From: Pratylenchus scribneri
Taxonomy: Eukaryota > Nematoda > Chromadorea > Rhabditida > Pratylenchidae
Length of the DNA stretch: 64,000 nt
Assembly (NCBI GenBank): GCA_030063045.1
Contig: JAQSEB010000032.1
Coordinates: 1,426,001 to 1,490,000 of the forward strand
Reading direction: 5' to 3'
The translations under genes and the position numbers were made by a program. The notes under the pieces were generated by a model that was given only the letters and a program-made list of their open reading frames with translations, did no database searches and was not told the origin of the DNA. Below, one piece after another: positions 22,159 to 34,951 of this stretch. The stretch's first letter is position 1. Each line of letters opens with the position of its first letter.

Positions 22159-24406
22159 TTAAAGATTTTTTCCCGAAATGCTCACTCCAATGGCCCGCTT
22201 GTTTGCACTGTTTTTCTGTTGGAATTGGCGTTGAGTGCGAACTAATCTTGAAATCTATAAAATAAATAATTTCCATTATTTGATTGATAATTTAATTAAT
22301 TTACCTGCTTGTTCTTTGTTTCGCCACGGAATTGTCCTTCAATTTCTGGACGGGGTCGAACCACATAGTCTTTGGTGGATGGTTTCGGGACACGAGCGCG
22401 AGGGATAAATCCAGGCTCCCCGGGGTGTTTTGGTTCATCGTCATCATGCAATTTGTTTGCACCGGAAAATATTGGAATGCCACTCTCATCATCAACACTG
22501 TAATGAAAATTAAAAATTTAAATTGCTTCAAAATAACTTACGAAAGACGCTTGCGTTTGGCCAATGGCATTTGCGAATAATCACGTTGAACTCTCTCCTC
22601 CTTGCTCAAAGAGCGAAAATCACTATCGAGCTGTAACCAATTTTAATTTTAATTAAATTTATTAAATCTACCTGGAAAATTGGTCGGGACCATTCTCGGA
22701 TGAGTTTCGCCGCAATCAATTTATTCTCTCGCGTTTCTTTTGGATGCTTGAATAAGTACATAACTGCGCGGCCCAAGCCCGATTGTTTCAAAGTGCTCTT
22801 AAATTAAAATGAATTGAATATTTAAAAATGGAATTGTTTACCTGTTCCAAATTTGGCCATCGCTCCAGTATTTTCAAAAGCGAACATCTAAATATGTGCA
22901 AATATTTTTAAAAATATTTTGATTGAAAATAATTACCGAATTTCGAGGGCAACCAAAGATTTATCCGGGAGTGGAGCCAACCATTCGGATATTGCACTGA
23001 CCATTCCTGAAAAATTGTTTAATTTATTTTCATTAGAAAAAAACATAATAACTATAAATTAATTTAAAAATGCTATTCTCTTAAATAATATTTTTAATAA
23101 AAAATCATATTTCCGCTGGCGGATTCGAACTTTAATCATTTTCCTGTTGCCTTACCAACTGAACTAAACTAGTTTAGTGTTAACATAATTTACCATTGTC
23201 CAACATCGCCTCGAAAAGGTCCACTTTGAGAAGAGTATTTTTGACAATTGGCAACATTTTACGCTTTCGAATTGCCGGTCTTCGGTCAATGTTTGCATTT
23301 CGATCATCCTAAAATTTTAGCTGACAATTTGAATTATAATTAAAAATTACGGCTGCCGCCTCATTCATCGCATCCACTAGTGCTTTAATTTGGTCATCAG
23401 CATCGGCCATCAAATCAATTGAGCCATCCCTTCGGCGTCGACGTCGGCATTCTTGCTTCTTTTTGGCCATCATCTCATCAAAATCCCATTTTCGTCCAAG
23501 CTTATCCCTATTTAATTTTAATATTTATTTATAATGGATTATTTCCACCTACTCATCTTCGTCATCCGATCGTTCCACTCGAAGCAATTTTGGCTCATCC
23601 TCATCCTCCGATCCGTGAACAACTTTTTCGCTGAGTCCACCCTTTAAATTAAACATAAATATTTAATCGATAATTCATTTTTTAATACCAAATCTCCTTC
23701 CTTTTCCTCGTCATCATCGCTCATATCCTCGCCAAAAATATTCTGCATTAATTCGGAAACATCGCCGGCTTCTTTTGGTTTCTCTTCTTCATCATTCAAT
23801 TCTTCCTTTTCATCTTCCTCTTCATTCGAATCATTCTCATCTTTCTCTTCATCATCCGAATCGATTATAACACGTCTCTTTGGCTTTTCATCCTTTTCTT
23901 CGTCTTCTTCTTTGTCATCTGAGTCTATTTCACAATTAAATTCGTTGTTTTTGTTTTATGGCCTTACCTTGATCAATTTTATCAGAATTGCTGCTTTCTC
24001 TTCCTTCGTTCACTTCATCATTTTCCCCCAAGTTTGCTTCATCTTCCTGATTTTCAGCGCCTTCAATTTCCGGTGCTTCCTCCCGATTTTCAGCGCCTTC
24101 AATTTCCGGTGCTTCCTCCCGATTTTCAGCGCCTTCAATTTCCGGTGCTTCCTCCCGATTTTCAGCGCCTTCCATTTCCGGTGCTTCCTCCCGATTTTCA
24201 GCGCCTTCCATTTCCGGTGCTTCCTCCCGATTTTCAGCGCCTTCCATTTCCGGTGCTTCCTCCCGATTTTCAGCGCCTTCCATTTCCGGTGCTTCCTCCC
24301 GATTTTCAGCGCCTTCCATTTCCGGTGCTTCCTCCCGATTTTCAGCGCCTTCCATTTCCGGTGCTTCCTCCCGATTTTCAGCGCCTTCAATTTCTGATGA
24401 ATTCAT
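22159..24406 (-). CDS. iws-1: IWS1 transcription elongation factor
   Basis: The protein begins [17 protein letters not shown], followed by a 12-residue acidic repeat ([12 protein letters not shown]), then a long acidic region. The conserved C-terminal IWS1/TFIIS-N domain follows: [58 protein letters not shown] and [18 protein letters not shown]1 binds Spt6 and travels with elongating RNA polymerase II, linking chromatin and mRNA export. The basic tail ends GVSISGKNL. The acidic repeats are encoded by a 36-bp coding minisatellite, so protein length probably varies between strains. The gene lies between R3HDM4-like (321 bp upstream) and CDKL (397 bp downstream), all on one strand. Confidence 0.9.
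23105..23180 (-). pseudogene. tRNA-derived sequence
   Basis: Minus strand shows TAGTTCAGTTGGTAAGGC (A box) and GTTCGAATCCGCC (B box) at tRNA spacing, without a proper acceptor stem. It lies in an IWS1 intron. Confidence 0.6.
24046..24395 (-). repeat. 36-bp coding minisatellite in IWS1
   Basis: Almost ten copies of a 36-base unit (plus-strand CGATTTTCAGCGCCTTC, then A/CATTTCCGGTGCTTCCTCC) keep the reading frame and encode [10 protein letters not shown] plus ME or IE. Copies are nearly identical, pointing to recent expansion; the Ile variant marks the edge copies. Confidence 0.95.
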
Positions 24407-24727
24407 TGTTCTCTATTCGCAATTGATAAAATAATCTTAAATAGAATTATAAATATTGTGATAGGAAATATTAAAATATGAAATTGAGAAAAGATTAATC
24501 TCATTCAGTGATTAAAAATATAAAAATCATTCCATTTTATACATTTGAATAATGCAATCAATATTAGCCATATCAATCCCAGGAAAATGAAAAATTAATT
24601 ATAAGACAATATCATTTAAAAATAAGATTTTGTGTTTGTGTTGTTTTGTTTTAATTAAGGGAGGATGGCTATGAAATATTCTTCTATTCAATTCATTTGT
24701 TTCTTCTTCAAATCCATCATTCATTGT

Positions 24728-25924
24728 TCAATCGAAATCCCAATCTGCACCGGCGGACAATTTCCGATTGCGTCGTTTCTTCTTCAAGAACTCTCCCAAG
24801 AAAATTTGAGGTGGATTGAAGGTCGGCTTCCCATTTTCAACTTGAACCAGCTTCTTAGAATTGCCATTTTCAATGGCTTAAATAATTTAAATTAAATAAA
24901 TTTTAAATTTAATAAAAATACTTTGCGAGTTTAATTGGAGAAATTGGGCCACCGCATGAACATAGAATCGTTTGACTCGACAGGCAATGTCCTCAAAGTA
25001 GACCCCCGAAGAGAAATCGCCAAAAAAGCCGCGGAGAGCCACTTCAATTTCCTTCATATAATCCTAAATTATTTTTGTTATTAAATTAATAAAAAGGAAT
25101 ATAAACTAACAAATCGTAGGTATCGTCGCTTCAGCAAACAATCGCGAATTTTTTTGTCGATATGGAGGAAACAGTTCTCAGCCATCGAATCTTGATTCTC
25201 TAAATTTGATGGAATATTAGTGGAATATAAATGAATTAAAAAAGCACGTTTAGTCTGTTTGCCAAAGATTTTATTCGATGGTCCAGGCTCTGTCGCTTTC
25301 GATTTTTCATTTACCTCTCGCTCAATTTTATCAATAAATTTGGCCTGTTTTGCCTCATCCATTTCGATAAATTCGTTCCACATCTTTAAAATAATAATTT
25401 CAATTAAATGTTAAATCCAAAAAAATAGGAACCTTCATCTTTTCCTCATCACGCAACAAAAGAGTGAAAGCCGTGATTGTCTCTTCGATCAAATCAGAGC
25501 CGTCAAAACAAACATCCTTCATATCGGTGTAACCCATGATCAATTTTGCTTAAAATGTCAATTTTAAATGATTAAATTATTTGCAATTATTACCATTTTC
25601 AACACGTCGCCATTTCTGTGCCCCCATGTTTCGTCGAACTTGCAACCCATCCACAATTTCAATTGGCCCATAGTTTCTGCGCGATCGCTTCGTCTTCTTC
25701 TTGCGTTGGATTTCAAAGGTTTGAGGCGGAGGTTGAACTTTCTTCTCTTCTTCCTCGGAATCAGTAAAGTCAGAATCGAAAAGGTAACTAAATAATGCGA
25801 ATTTGAATGTATTTAAAAACGTTGTTTAAACTTACTTATCATACTCATTGATGAGCACCTCATCTGCGCATTCTTCGATTCGAATCGGCTCATATTGATT
25901 TTCTTTGTTACGTAAAATTCCCAT
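24728..25924 (-). CDS. R3HDM4-like protein
   Basis: Starts MGILRNKENQYEPIRIEE. The central part (MWNEFIEMDEAKQAKFIDKI) matches the human R3HDM4 block [20 protein letters not shown]. Next comes AENCFLHIDKKIRDCLLKRR, like ECFQRISRRLRAVLKRSR. The last conserved part, FFGDFSSGVYFEDIA then FYVHAVAQFLQLNS, matches FFSVSPQAVYTAML then LLLHAVCQYMDL. The tail is basic (EFLKKKRRNRKLSAG). R3H-type domains bind single-stranded nucleic acid in other proteins; the function of R3HDM4 itself is not established. It is the first gene of a possible R3HDM4-IWS1-CDKL co-transcribed set. Confidence 0.75.
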
Positions 25925-26360
25925 ATTTAATCACAAAAAAGCCTTGGCTATGTCGGGACAAAGATTGATTTGTTGAAAATGAAATTTGATTGATTTGATT
26001 GTGTGTGGAATCTTGATCTGCATTAAATGTGATGATTATTGATTTAAGCATTAAGCGTTGATTTGCGCGAATTCGTCTAACTGTATGTCAAGCTATAATA
26101 TTTTTATTGTTTTTATCTTTATTCTATTTCTCATCATTATCTCTCGTCTTTTTAATATACAATGCCAATTTTGATTTTTAAAAAGAAAAGCATTGTATGT
26201 CAAAAGTACCATATTCCAAGCATGTTGCTTGAATCTCGATGGTTTGAGAAGATCCTTTTTTGGAATTAATTAATTAACAAAAATAAAATTTATTAAATAA
26301 AATGATTGATAATAAAATAAAATAATAGAGAATGTGAGTAATTATTGTCTTCTGAGAAAA
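25925..26360. other. 436-bp spacer
   Basis: Gap between the ABC transporter stop and the R3HDM4-like start; A+T-rich, no other feature. Confidence 0.5.
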
Positions 26361-29300
26361 TCAAAGATATGAACTGGCCAAACTAGAACCAAAAAATGAT
26401 TGGGCTATGCTTTGTTGGCTTGGCGAATTGGATCGAGGTCCTCCTTTTTTGGCCGAACGGGCTCGACTTCTGCTGCCGGTCGGTGATTTCACTGGGTAAT
26501 CTTCTTCTCCGCCTATTAAAAAATAAATATTTTCCATCTAAATGCCACAAAATTACCAAGCATTTGTCTCTGAACCAATTGTTTGTAGAGTCCATCCTGT
26601 GGGATTGAGAGAGACATGTTTATTTAATTGAATTGAATTCCCCAAACTTGTTGAATTAATTCCTTATGTGTGCCTTCCTGCACAACTTTTCCCCCACTGA
26701 TCACAACAATTTTGTCGGCATTTTCCACTGTTGACAGCCGATGGGCAATCAACAAAACCGTTCGACCCTTCAAATTCTTCTGAATTGCCTCCTGCACCAA
26801 ATGTTCCGATTCTGAATCCAACGCTGAGGTGGCCTCATCCAACAATAGGATTGCCGGTTGGCGGACCAAGGCACGCGCAATGGCAATTCGCTGTTTCTGT
26901 CCACCCGACATTTGACTTCCCTTTTCGCCCACATCCGTATCATAGCCTCCAAACAAATAAATATAAAATTGCCATTATCCCCTAAAACACACCTTGTTGA
27001 GTGTCCATAATGAATTGATGGGCATTCGCATGTTTTGCGGCTTTTTGCACAGCTTCTTGATTTGTTTCCGCATAACCGTAACCAATGTTTTCACGAACGG
27101 AACGGGCATACAGCACTGGCTCCTGACCTACCAAAGCAATTTTGGTGTGCAGAAATTTATGCTGATTCAAATTAAAATTGAATAATTTCGCCAAATCCAC
27201 TTGCCTCATATTCGCGAACGGGCACTCCATCGATGAGCACTTCACCCGAATCCGGTTCATAATAGTGCTCAATCAGTCCAATGCACGATGATTTGCCACC
27301 TCCACTTGGGCCAACCAATGCCACCACTTGGCCAGGCTCAACCGTGAATGAAAGGTCCTAATTAGGATTGGAAATAATTAAAATTCAGGCAATGGAATAG
27401 AAAGAGAACATTGAGAACGGAGACATGTGGTCGAGTGGGATACCGAAATCGAATATTCCGAAATTCGATGCGCCCTTCCATTTTGGCATTCCGTCCATCC
27501 GGTGCAATTCGGCCATCATTCAACACTTCCGGCTGTCGGTCAATGAATTCGAACACTTTTCTGGAGGCACCGACTGCCTGCATTAGGCCATTCCAAACTT
27601 CGCCTAATTCCTAAACTCATTAGGGACATAAAAATAAGCAAAAGTTTATGGCAAACTCGAAGGTTTTCCCCCAATTGGAATTGATAAAGCAGAAAGGAGA
27701 CGAGCAACCCGGAATCAATTCTGCCCTGAATGACCAAATGGCCACCGTAGAAGAGGACCATTGTGAGAATACCCATTTGGAGGAACTTTTGGGAGTGTAA
27801 AATTACTCAAAAATATTCTTTTACTTCCGTTGTTAGCAAAAAGCCGACATGGGCCAATGCCTTTCGTGCCCCAATGCCCAAAGTCACATTCAGGTAGGAG
27901 AGGAATCGCATGGATTCAAAACGTTCACAGGCAAATGATTTGACGGTTCTGATGGCCGATAGCACCTCTTCGGCCACATCATTTGCCTTTGCCATACTGT
28001 AAAATTAATTTTTGTATTTTGTTTAGCAAGGAAACAGAGGATGCTTCGATTTATGCGTTGATTTTTGCCCATAGCTATGTCAGTGAGGAAGCTACCAATC
28101 TTGGAATATAATATGCCATTCAAAACTTGAAAATTATAAATAAGTATCCCCCTTCAGAAAATGGCATTTTTAATTTTATTATTATTATAAATTAAAATAA
28201 TTTGTGGAAATAAGGATTTCCTCCAATCAAATTTATTATATTCAATGACATGCAACTTTTTTAAAGTCCAATTTTCTAAAATTAATGGCCGCTTTAAAGA
28301 AGACAATTTGAGCTTTAAAAATAGTTTATCGCCTCCAGAATTGAAGAATGCCTCTTTGAATTATGAACAAATTACAAAATTAAGTGGCTTTTCCTGAGAA
28401 AATTCAGTTTAAATAGACACAAAGAAAATAACTTTTTAAGTTTTGATTCATTAATTTATAAAGGCCACTTTATAGAAGAAACTTTGGGCTTTCAAATGGT
28501 ATATTGCCTTCCAAAATTGGTGATTGCCTCATTGAACTATGGGCCAAAAACCAATGTATGTCCTATCCTCAACTGGTTTGGTTTATCCCAGAATAACTTG
28601 CCTATTTTGACTGTCTTCCGCAATTTTCTGAAATATTTTACATATATTTTCCCGCAATTTCTCCTCCTCGGACTCACATCATAATATACACCAAAAACTT
28701 TGGAAATGAGAAAAATGATTGGAACACCGATGAAAGTGACAATGGAGAGGCGCCAAGAAAGGGAGAACATAAAAATGAGTGAGCCAAAAAGCATTGTCAC
28801 ATTTCGGCAAAACACATTCATGTAAAGGGCCAAAGTGTTTGACATTGTTTGGCAATCGGCGTTGATTCGGGAACAAATTTCGCCTTGGGGGAAAGAGTAA
28901 ATTGGAAATATTTAATCGGGGATTTTACCAGTTTTGTTGGCATCAAAGAAGCCAATCTTAAAAGAAAGGTAAGGTGTAAATATTGGCATTTATGAGAGAA
29001 ATTGGCTGACCTCCTGTCTGACCAATGAACAGAAAAGATCACTTCGAATGCGTCGATCAATTCGAGCCTTAAAGAATATTTTCAATTACCGTATATTTGG
29101 AGCTATTTCCGTCTATTTTATGGAATCATAATTCAGCAACTATTGAATCAATTAAAATGTTCTAAAATGTTTTTAATAGCCTTAAATGTTGGCTATCCAA
29201 TTTATATTTACCATTCAAACTTTGAAGTTTTGGCCAAGTTTTAGGCAAAGATACAAAAATAGTTAGGATTTTCTCTTATATTAGTTTTATGGCCATAACT

Positions 29301-30766
29301 TACAGTCAAAAGTGTATCCTAAATGTTCAAATACCAATAGATAGACAAGACTTAGAGCTATTAAATGCTTTAGGAAATAATTTTAATTGATTAATCGGCT
29401 ACTGATATGCAGCTAATCAAAATCGTTGATTGGGAAAAGTGGCTGATGAGACGGAAATGGCCCCCTCGGTCCTACACAATTCAAAACCTGTGAATATGTG
29501 AAGAATCCGCCTCGGAGGCCGGCAAACACGGCACTGGACAGCGAAAGAATGGCCATAATGAGAACATAGTTGAACAATCGTTCATAGGAGGCTTCAGCAC
29601 CAAAAACGGCTCCAACAACTTGGCCAGTGAAATATGGGACGAACACACGGGACAGGGAATAGAAGAAGAGGAAGATGAAGGCAATCGAATAGAATGGCCA
29701 CTCTTTGCCCATGTAGGCGAAAAGGCGGAAAAGCATGGCCAAAGTTTCACGTTTTTGTGCCTGAGATTCGCTCTCTTTTCGTGCCAATTCTTCAAAGTAT
29801 TCCGCATCGTCGTTGGAGAAGAGTCGTTGCCTCCCGACCAATACAGTCTCGCGAACACGTGCAAAAACACTGACCCAAATTGCCTGGACAAATAATGCGG
29901 CCAGAATACACCAAATCTTTAGGAAATTTTGTAAAATTAAAATATATTTGGCTCCAAAAAGGTTAGATGGCCTTTAAATGCCACAGGAATATCTTTTGGC
30001 CATAGCTCGGCGAGGCAATAACCAATTTTGGAAAGCGATATACCATTTGAAAGCTATAAAAGTTCTCTAAAAAGTGGCTTTAAAATGATTTTTGAAATTT
30101 AAAATAATTTGTAGGAAAAGCAGCTCTTCCTCTAGAATAAAGGTATGCTATACTCAAAGACATGTAACTTTTATTTAAAACTTGAATTCTTAAATTTTAA
30201 AAAGGCCACTTTATAGAGGATACTTTGGGCTTTAAAATGGTATATCGCCTTTAAAAATAGGTTACTGCTTTGATGAGATATGGCCGAAAGAATGGCCATG
30301 ATAATGAAATGACAAACGTCCCATATCTTATTTTTCTTTGATTTTTTACCATCAAAATCCAATCGCCAACGGCAAATTTCAGATCATCATGTTCATAAAA
30401 GGCCAACAATTTGATTGGCGAAAAGGCAACAATGACAAGGACGAAAGCAAAATTTAAATTTGCAAATGAGGCACAAGCGGCGGCGCCACCCTTTGGATTG
30501 AAATAAACACCAACAGCACCACCGAGGAGTATGCAGATTCGAAGAATGGCAACCACAAGGAAGTCAACGGGATTAAGCGTAAAATTGTAGAAGCGAAAAT
30601 CGAACCAATGGGCAATGTTGTCAAAGGTGAAGAATTTGCCATTCCAGGCCAAACCAAACACATTGATGGCCAAATCAAGGCAGGCAAACCCAACGGCCAG
30701 CCAAAGGGCCTGGGATGGGGTGTACCAGGAGGAAGTGGGTGGAAGCATGGAAATAATTGGCGGCAT
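26361..30766 (-). CDS. TAP-like/ABCB9-type half ABC transporter (HAF family)
   Basis: N-terminal extra membrane helices ([40 protein letters not shown]) precede the ABC transmembrane domain (for example [20 protein letters not shown]). The nucleotide-binding domain has Walker [10 protein letters not shown], signature MSGGQKQR, Walker [13 protein letters not shown] and H-loop LIAHRLST. The tail is basic and Ser-rich, ending SLASSYL. Overall about 750 residues, the size of ABCB9/TAPL and C. elegans HAF-4/HAF-9. Those proteins form dimers in lysosome-related gut organelles and are thought to move peptides. Large introns carry foldback elements at 28065, 28460, 29130 and 29998. The start at 30766 is the first Met of the conserved N-terminal region. 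Confidence 0.88.
28065..28560. repeat. foldback element family A plus an extra right arm
   Basis: A diverged element at 28065-28370 (CCCATAGCTATGTCAGTGAGG to GCCTCTTTGAATTATG) is followed at 28460-28555 by a second right arm (GGTATATTGCCTTCC, CTCATTGAACTATGGGCC). Both lie in an ABC transporter intron. Confidence 0.7.
29130..29400. repeat. foldback element, family C
   Basis: Left arm TTGAATCAATTAAAATG...TTTTTAATAGCC, right arm its diverged inverse AGCTATTAAATGC...AATTTTAATTGATTAA. A third, more decayed family; intronic. Confidence 0.5.
29998..30290. repeat. foldback element, family A
   Basis: Well-kept copy: GGCCATAGCTCGGCGAGGC at the left, GGTATATCGCC and GATGAGATATGGCC at the right. Intronic in the ABC transporter gene. 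Confidence 0.85.
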
Positions 30767-31087
30767 TTTTTGCCAATAGAAATTGGGAAAATATTTGGTT
30801 AAAAATTAGTTGGACAAATTGCTGTTGGCTTCCTTCCTTAGTTGTGATGATGCTTTCCGCAAAAATTATCGTCCATTTTTGGGTTTGCGGTGGTCTACAA
30901 ATTTGTTTCATATCTTCTTTTTTCCCTCTTATCAGCCAAAATAAACGACCCGCAAATTTGCGGTCGCTAGCAAATATTCGCTTTTATTTGACATAATTTT
31001 TGGGTGAATTTTTGGGGACATATTGATAAAAAGCAAATTAAATAATTTTGGAATGCAGTTGAGTTAAAATGGAAAAATGTTCGATAA

Positions 31088-34000
31088 TCATTCCTCAATG
31101 ATTTTGGTGATTTTGACGGGAATGCCAAGTTCGGGGCGAAGGACAGCCTCAAGGCCTGGACGATTTGCCAGGAATGGGACATCGGTGGAAAAGGAGAATG
31201 TGCGAAGAATGTGGACAAGCAAAATCTTTAGCTCCAACAAAGCAAATCGTTGACCTTAAAGTAAATCAAATGGAATTTCTATTTAGAAGGGTGGGGGGGA
31301 CAAACCAATGCAATTCCTTGGCCCAGCACTAAATGGGATAAAATCGAAACTGTTTCTAGAAGAATGCCGCTCTGGCAAGAAATTGTCCGGATCAAATTCC
31401 CAATGCCGGGGATAGACCTGTTGAAAACGGACAACAATTAAAATTCTTCCTATCGAAATCATTTTCAATCAAGCTTATTAGATTGCATTTTATTAAACCC
31501 CACCCCACTGAAAAAATGAAAAAAAAGACGGAAATATTCTAAGCGAAAACACAAACAGGCGGAATTATTCTAAGCGAAAACACAAACAGGCGGAATTATT
31601 CTAAGCGAAAACACAAAACAGGCGGAATTATTCTAAGTGAAAACACAAAACAGGCGGAATTATTCTAAGCGAAAATACAAAAAAGACGGAAATATTCTAA
31701 GCGAAAACACAAACAGGCGGAATTATTCTAAGCGAAAACACAAAACAGGCGGAATTATTCTAAGCGAAAACACAAACAGGCGGAATTATTCTAAGCGAAA
31801 ACACAAAACAGGCGGAATTATTCTAAGTGAAAACACAAAACAGGCGGAATTATTCTAAGCGAAAATACAAAACAGGCGGAATTATTCTAAGCGAAAACAC
31901 AAACAGGCGGAATTATTCTAAGCGAAAATACAAAACAGGCGGAATTATTCTAAGCAAAAACACAAAACAGGCGGAATTATTCTAAGCGAAAAAAAACAGG
32001 CGGAATTATTCTAAGCGAAAACACAAACAGGCGGAATTATTCTAAGCGAAAACACAAAACAGGCGGAATTATTCTAAGCGAAAACACAAAACAGGCGGAA
32101 TTATTCTAAGCAAAAACACAAAACAGGCGGAATTATTCTAAGCGAAAAAAAACAGGCGGAATTAATCTAAGCGAAAACACTAAACAGGCGGAATTATTCT
32201 AAGCGAAAACACAAACAGGCGGAATTATTCTAAGCGAAAACACAAAACAGGCGGAATTATTCTAAGCGAAAACACAAAACAGGCGGAATTATTCTAAGCG
32301 AAAATACAAAAAAGACGGAAATATTCTAAGCGAAAACACAAACAGGCGGAATTATTCTAAGCGAAAATACAAAACAGGCGGAATTATTCTAAGTGAAAAC
32401 ACAAAACAGGCGGAATTATTCTAAGCGAAAATACAAAACAGGCGGAATTATTCTAAGCAAAAACACAAAACAGGCGGAATTATTCTAAGCGAAAAAAAAC
32501 AGGCGGAATTAATCTAAGCGAAAACACTAAACAGGCGGAATTATTCTAAGCGAAAACACTAAACAGGCGGAATTATTCTAAGCTAAAACACAAAACAGGC
32601 GGAATTATTCTAAGCTGAAACACAAAACAGACGGAATTATTCTAAGCGAAAACACAAAACAGGCGGAATTATTCTAACCGGAATATGAGCTATGGCCAAA
32701 ATCATGCTAACTAATTGAGCATTACTATTGCCACTATTTTCCCCAGAGCAATTTTTGATCCCTCCTTGCCTTTTCCCTGTGATGAAGGATGAAAGGGGAA
32801 ACGACCACCATCGTTCCTTTTGGTACCAATTTGTCACAAATCCACAAGTCCTCCTCCAAATCCCTTTCCAGCACGGGTACTGGCGGAAATAGTCGAAGCG
32901 ATTCGCGCAAACATCGGTCCAAATATCGCAATTCATTCACATCATTCGCGTCCATCTTCTCACCAAATGCCATTGCCAATATTTCATTTCTGGCCATGTT
33001 TTGGCATTCCGGGTGAGTAGCCAAGCACCAAAGTGTCCAGCCCAAAGCATTTGCGGTTGTGTCGTGCCCTTAAAATGTCCATCAAACAAGTATATTTTTG
33101 GTGAAAAGACCGGCAAAAAGGAAAGTGTCCATTTGTTCTTGGATTTGACCACGATTTAGGCGGCCTTCTGCCTCCAATTCCAACAGTAAATCCAGGAATG
33201 CCTTTCCACGTCCCTCTCTCTTCTGCTTTTCCTCATTATTCATGTTGCCATTTGTTCGCTCCTCAATCACCTGTGGGATTAGGTCAATAAATTTTAACAT
33301 ATTTTTATTCCTTCGCCTTTTTTGAGAATCCCTTCAGCACATTTACACATTCCCTTGTTTTCCCACTCCATTCGGACATTTTCCAGAATGGCGGGAACCA
33401 ATACAGTAAATTTGTATTGTAAATATGTGCAAAAAAGTTGAATTGATGAACGGATTCCACATAATCTGGATTCCCATTTTGTTGCGAATTCAGACGAATT
33501 CCCATTGCAGCTTCTGTTATTGTTCAAAATTCATTAAAAATTCCTCAATTTTAACCAACACTTGCCTCCAATAATATCCAATGAACAACTGGTTAGCAAT
33601 GGACCTATGTCCAGTTGGCCTTTTCCCTCAACCAATGCCAGCCTTTTTATCAGAATCTTAAGAACGAATTTCCAATACCTTATCCCTTAAATATAATTCA
33701 TGCCTTTGCCTGCCGATTGAAAACCGCACAATACTGGTCGAGCATTGAAAAATGAAAGGTTGGAGTCAATGCCTTTCGATGTTCTCGCCAAATTTCGCCA
33801 TCACTCAACAACAATCCTTTGCCCAACCATTGTTCATAAAATGCATAGTCTCGACCCTTTTTCAATTCCTTGGTATTTTCCAAAAGAATCTATTATTGTA
33901 GGTCATAATTCCAAAACAATTATATAATTTCACTTTTGAACTCTCTGAATCCAATGTCCAAATGGCCAATTTTGTTGGACCAGTCCACCAACGAATCATC

Positions 34001-34277
34001 GTTTCACCCCTCTCTAATGCTTTATTGCTTTGATCGACCAAAAATGCCGTCCATTCTTGGAAAATTGAAAGGAATTTTGGGGCATTCCTCCCTTTCCCTA
34101 ACCATATTTGCATTTTGGGAACATTGCCAAATTGCCGAACAATGGATTTGCCGGTGGCCCAAATATTTTCTCTCCAAGTTCATTTCGTCTGCGCATTTCA
34201 TTGTTGAAACGTAGGAAATTACGACCGATCCAAAACAGTAAAAATGATAAGAAAATTAGTGGAATTGCTATTGACAT
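31088..34277 (-). CDS. CYP4-type cytochrome P450
   Basis: The start at 34277 gives a microsomal anchor ([20 protein letters not shown]) followed by the proline hinge [10 protein letters not shown]. Further motifs, in order, are [20 protein letters not shown], the oxygen-binding AGHDTT (split by an intron), the ExxR helix [18 protein letters not shown], and [16 protein letters not shown]. The haem loop is [13 protein letters not shown] with its cysteine ligand, and the end is [12 protein letters not shown]. These are CYP4-clan features; substrates are likely fatty acids or xenobiotics. The intron between HHREK and VYPRHW (32769-31418) has a GC donor (GAAAAG|GCAAGG) and an AG acceptor, keeps phase 0, and is almost entirely minisatellite. 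The last two exons are 31417-31306 and 31254-31088. The ABC transporter starts 321 bp downstream. Confidence 0.9.
31525..32680 (+). repeat. minisatellite array 2 inside a P450 intron
   Basis: About 36 copies of GCGAAAACACAAAACAG plus GCGGAATTATTCTAA (31-32 bp). It is the reverse orientation of array 1. Some units are short (GCGAAAAAAAACAGGC) and some read GACGGAAATATTC; blocks of several units are themselves repeated. Confidence 0.95.
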
Positions 34278-34951
34278 GGGAAAAGAATAAATTAATAAAT
34301 AAATAAGGGCGGATGAATGAGGTAAAGGGGCGAAAAGGAGCGAAAAATGCAGCTGCTGCTGTTGATGATAATGAATTCACGATAAGGAAAATTGCAATAT
34401 AAGCGCAATTATTAATAAATCAAAATTCGAAATGAATTCATTTACTCAATCATCATAAAATCACATCAGAGTTAGGAAAGGACAGGATTAAGGTGTCGAA
34501 TTTTTAAATACCGTAATTGGTCTTTTTTTAATTCCCTATGGGGCGTGGCCACTCAAAATAGTGGACAACAGTTATTGGGTGCTTAAAAATCGAAAAAATT
34601 TTGGGATAGGGCCAGAGGGCAATTTCTCTGATATGTTAAACACAGCAATTTTGGTCTAATGAGACAACTTTTTGCACCTATCTTATATCATCAATTTAAT
34701 TTTTTTACATTCCAATTATCTAATGTTTATATCAATTTTTAATTTAATCTTTTAAAAATATTTATTCGGTGCCGAAAGTTTAAAAAACCCAAAAATAATA
34801 TAAGAGAAATGATAGTTTGCGGAAATGAATATTAAATGGATAAATAGATTGGAAAAGTGCAAATTTGTGTGCATATTTAATTAGTAATCAAAATGTCATT
34901 CTTCTTTTTCTTTCTCATCAATTCCAAATCCAATTCTTTTCTTTCATCAAT
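34278..34951. other. spacer, no gene seen
   Basis: A+T-rich region between the P450 start and the end of the CCCH gene; no supported feature. Confidence 0.4.

Noticed and set aside
23912..24426. Plus-strand repetitive frames opposite the IWS1 repeat
   Set aside because: They arise because a 36-base repeat is open in several frames; the minus strand has the conserved IWS1 domain downstream in frame.
31637..31858. Frame encoding Arg/Asn/Lys-rich repeats inside minisatellite array 2
   Set aside because: It is a chance reading of the tandem repeat; it lies in a P450 intron and has no start context or domain.
32637..33045. Reading straight through [16 protein letters not shown] as the P450 C-terminus
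   Set aside because: That would drop the haem-binding exon; the GC-AG intron restores [15 protein letters not shown] in phase and the full family pattern.
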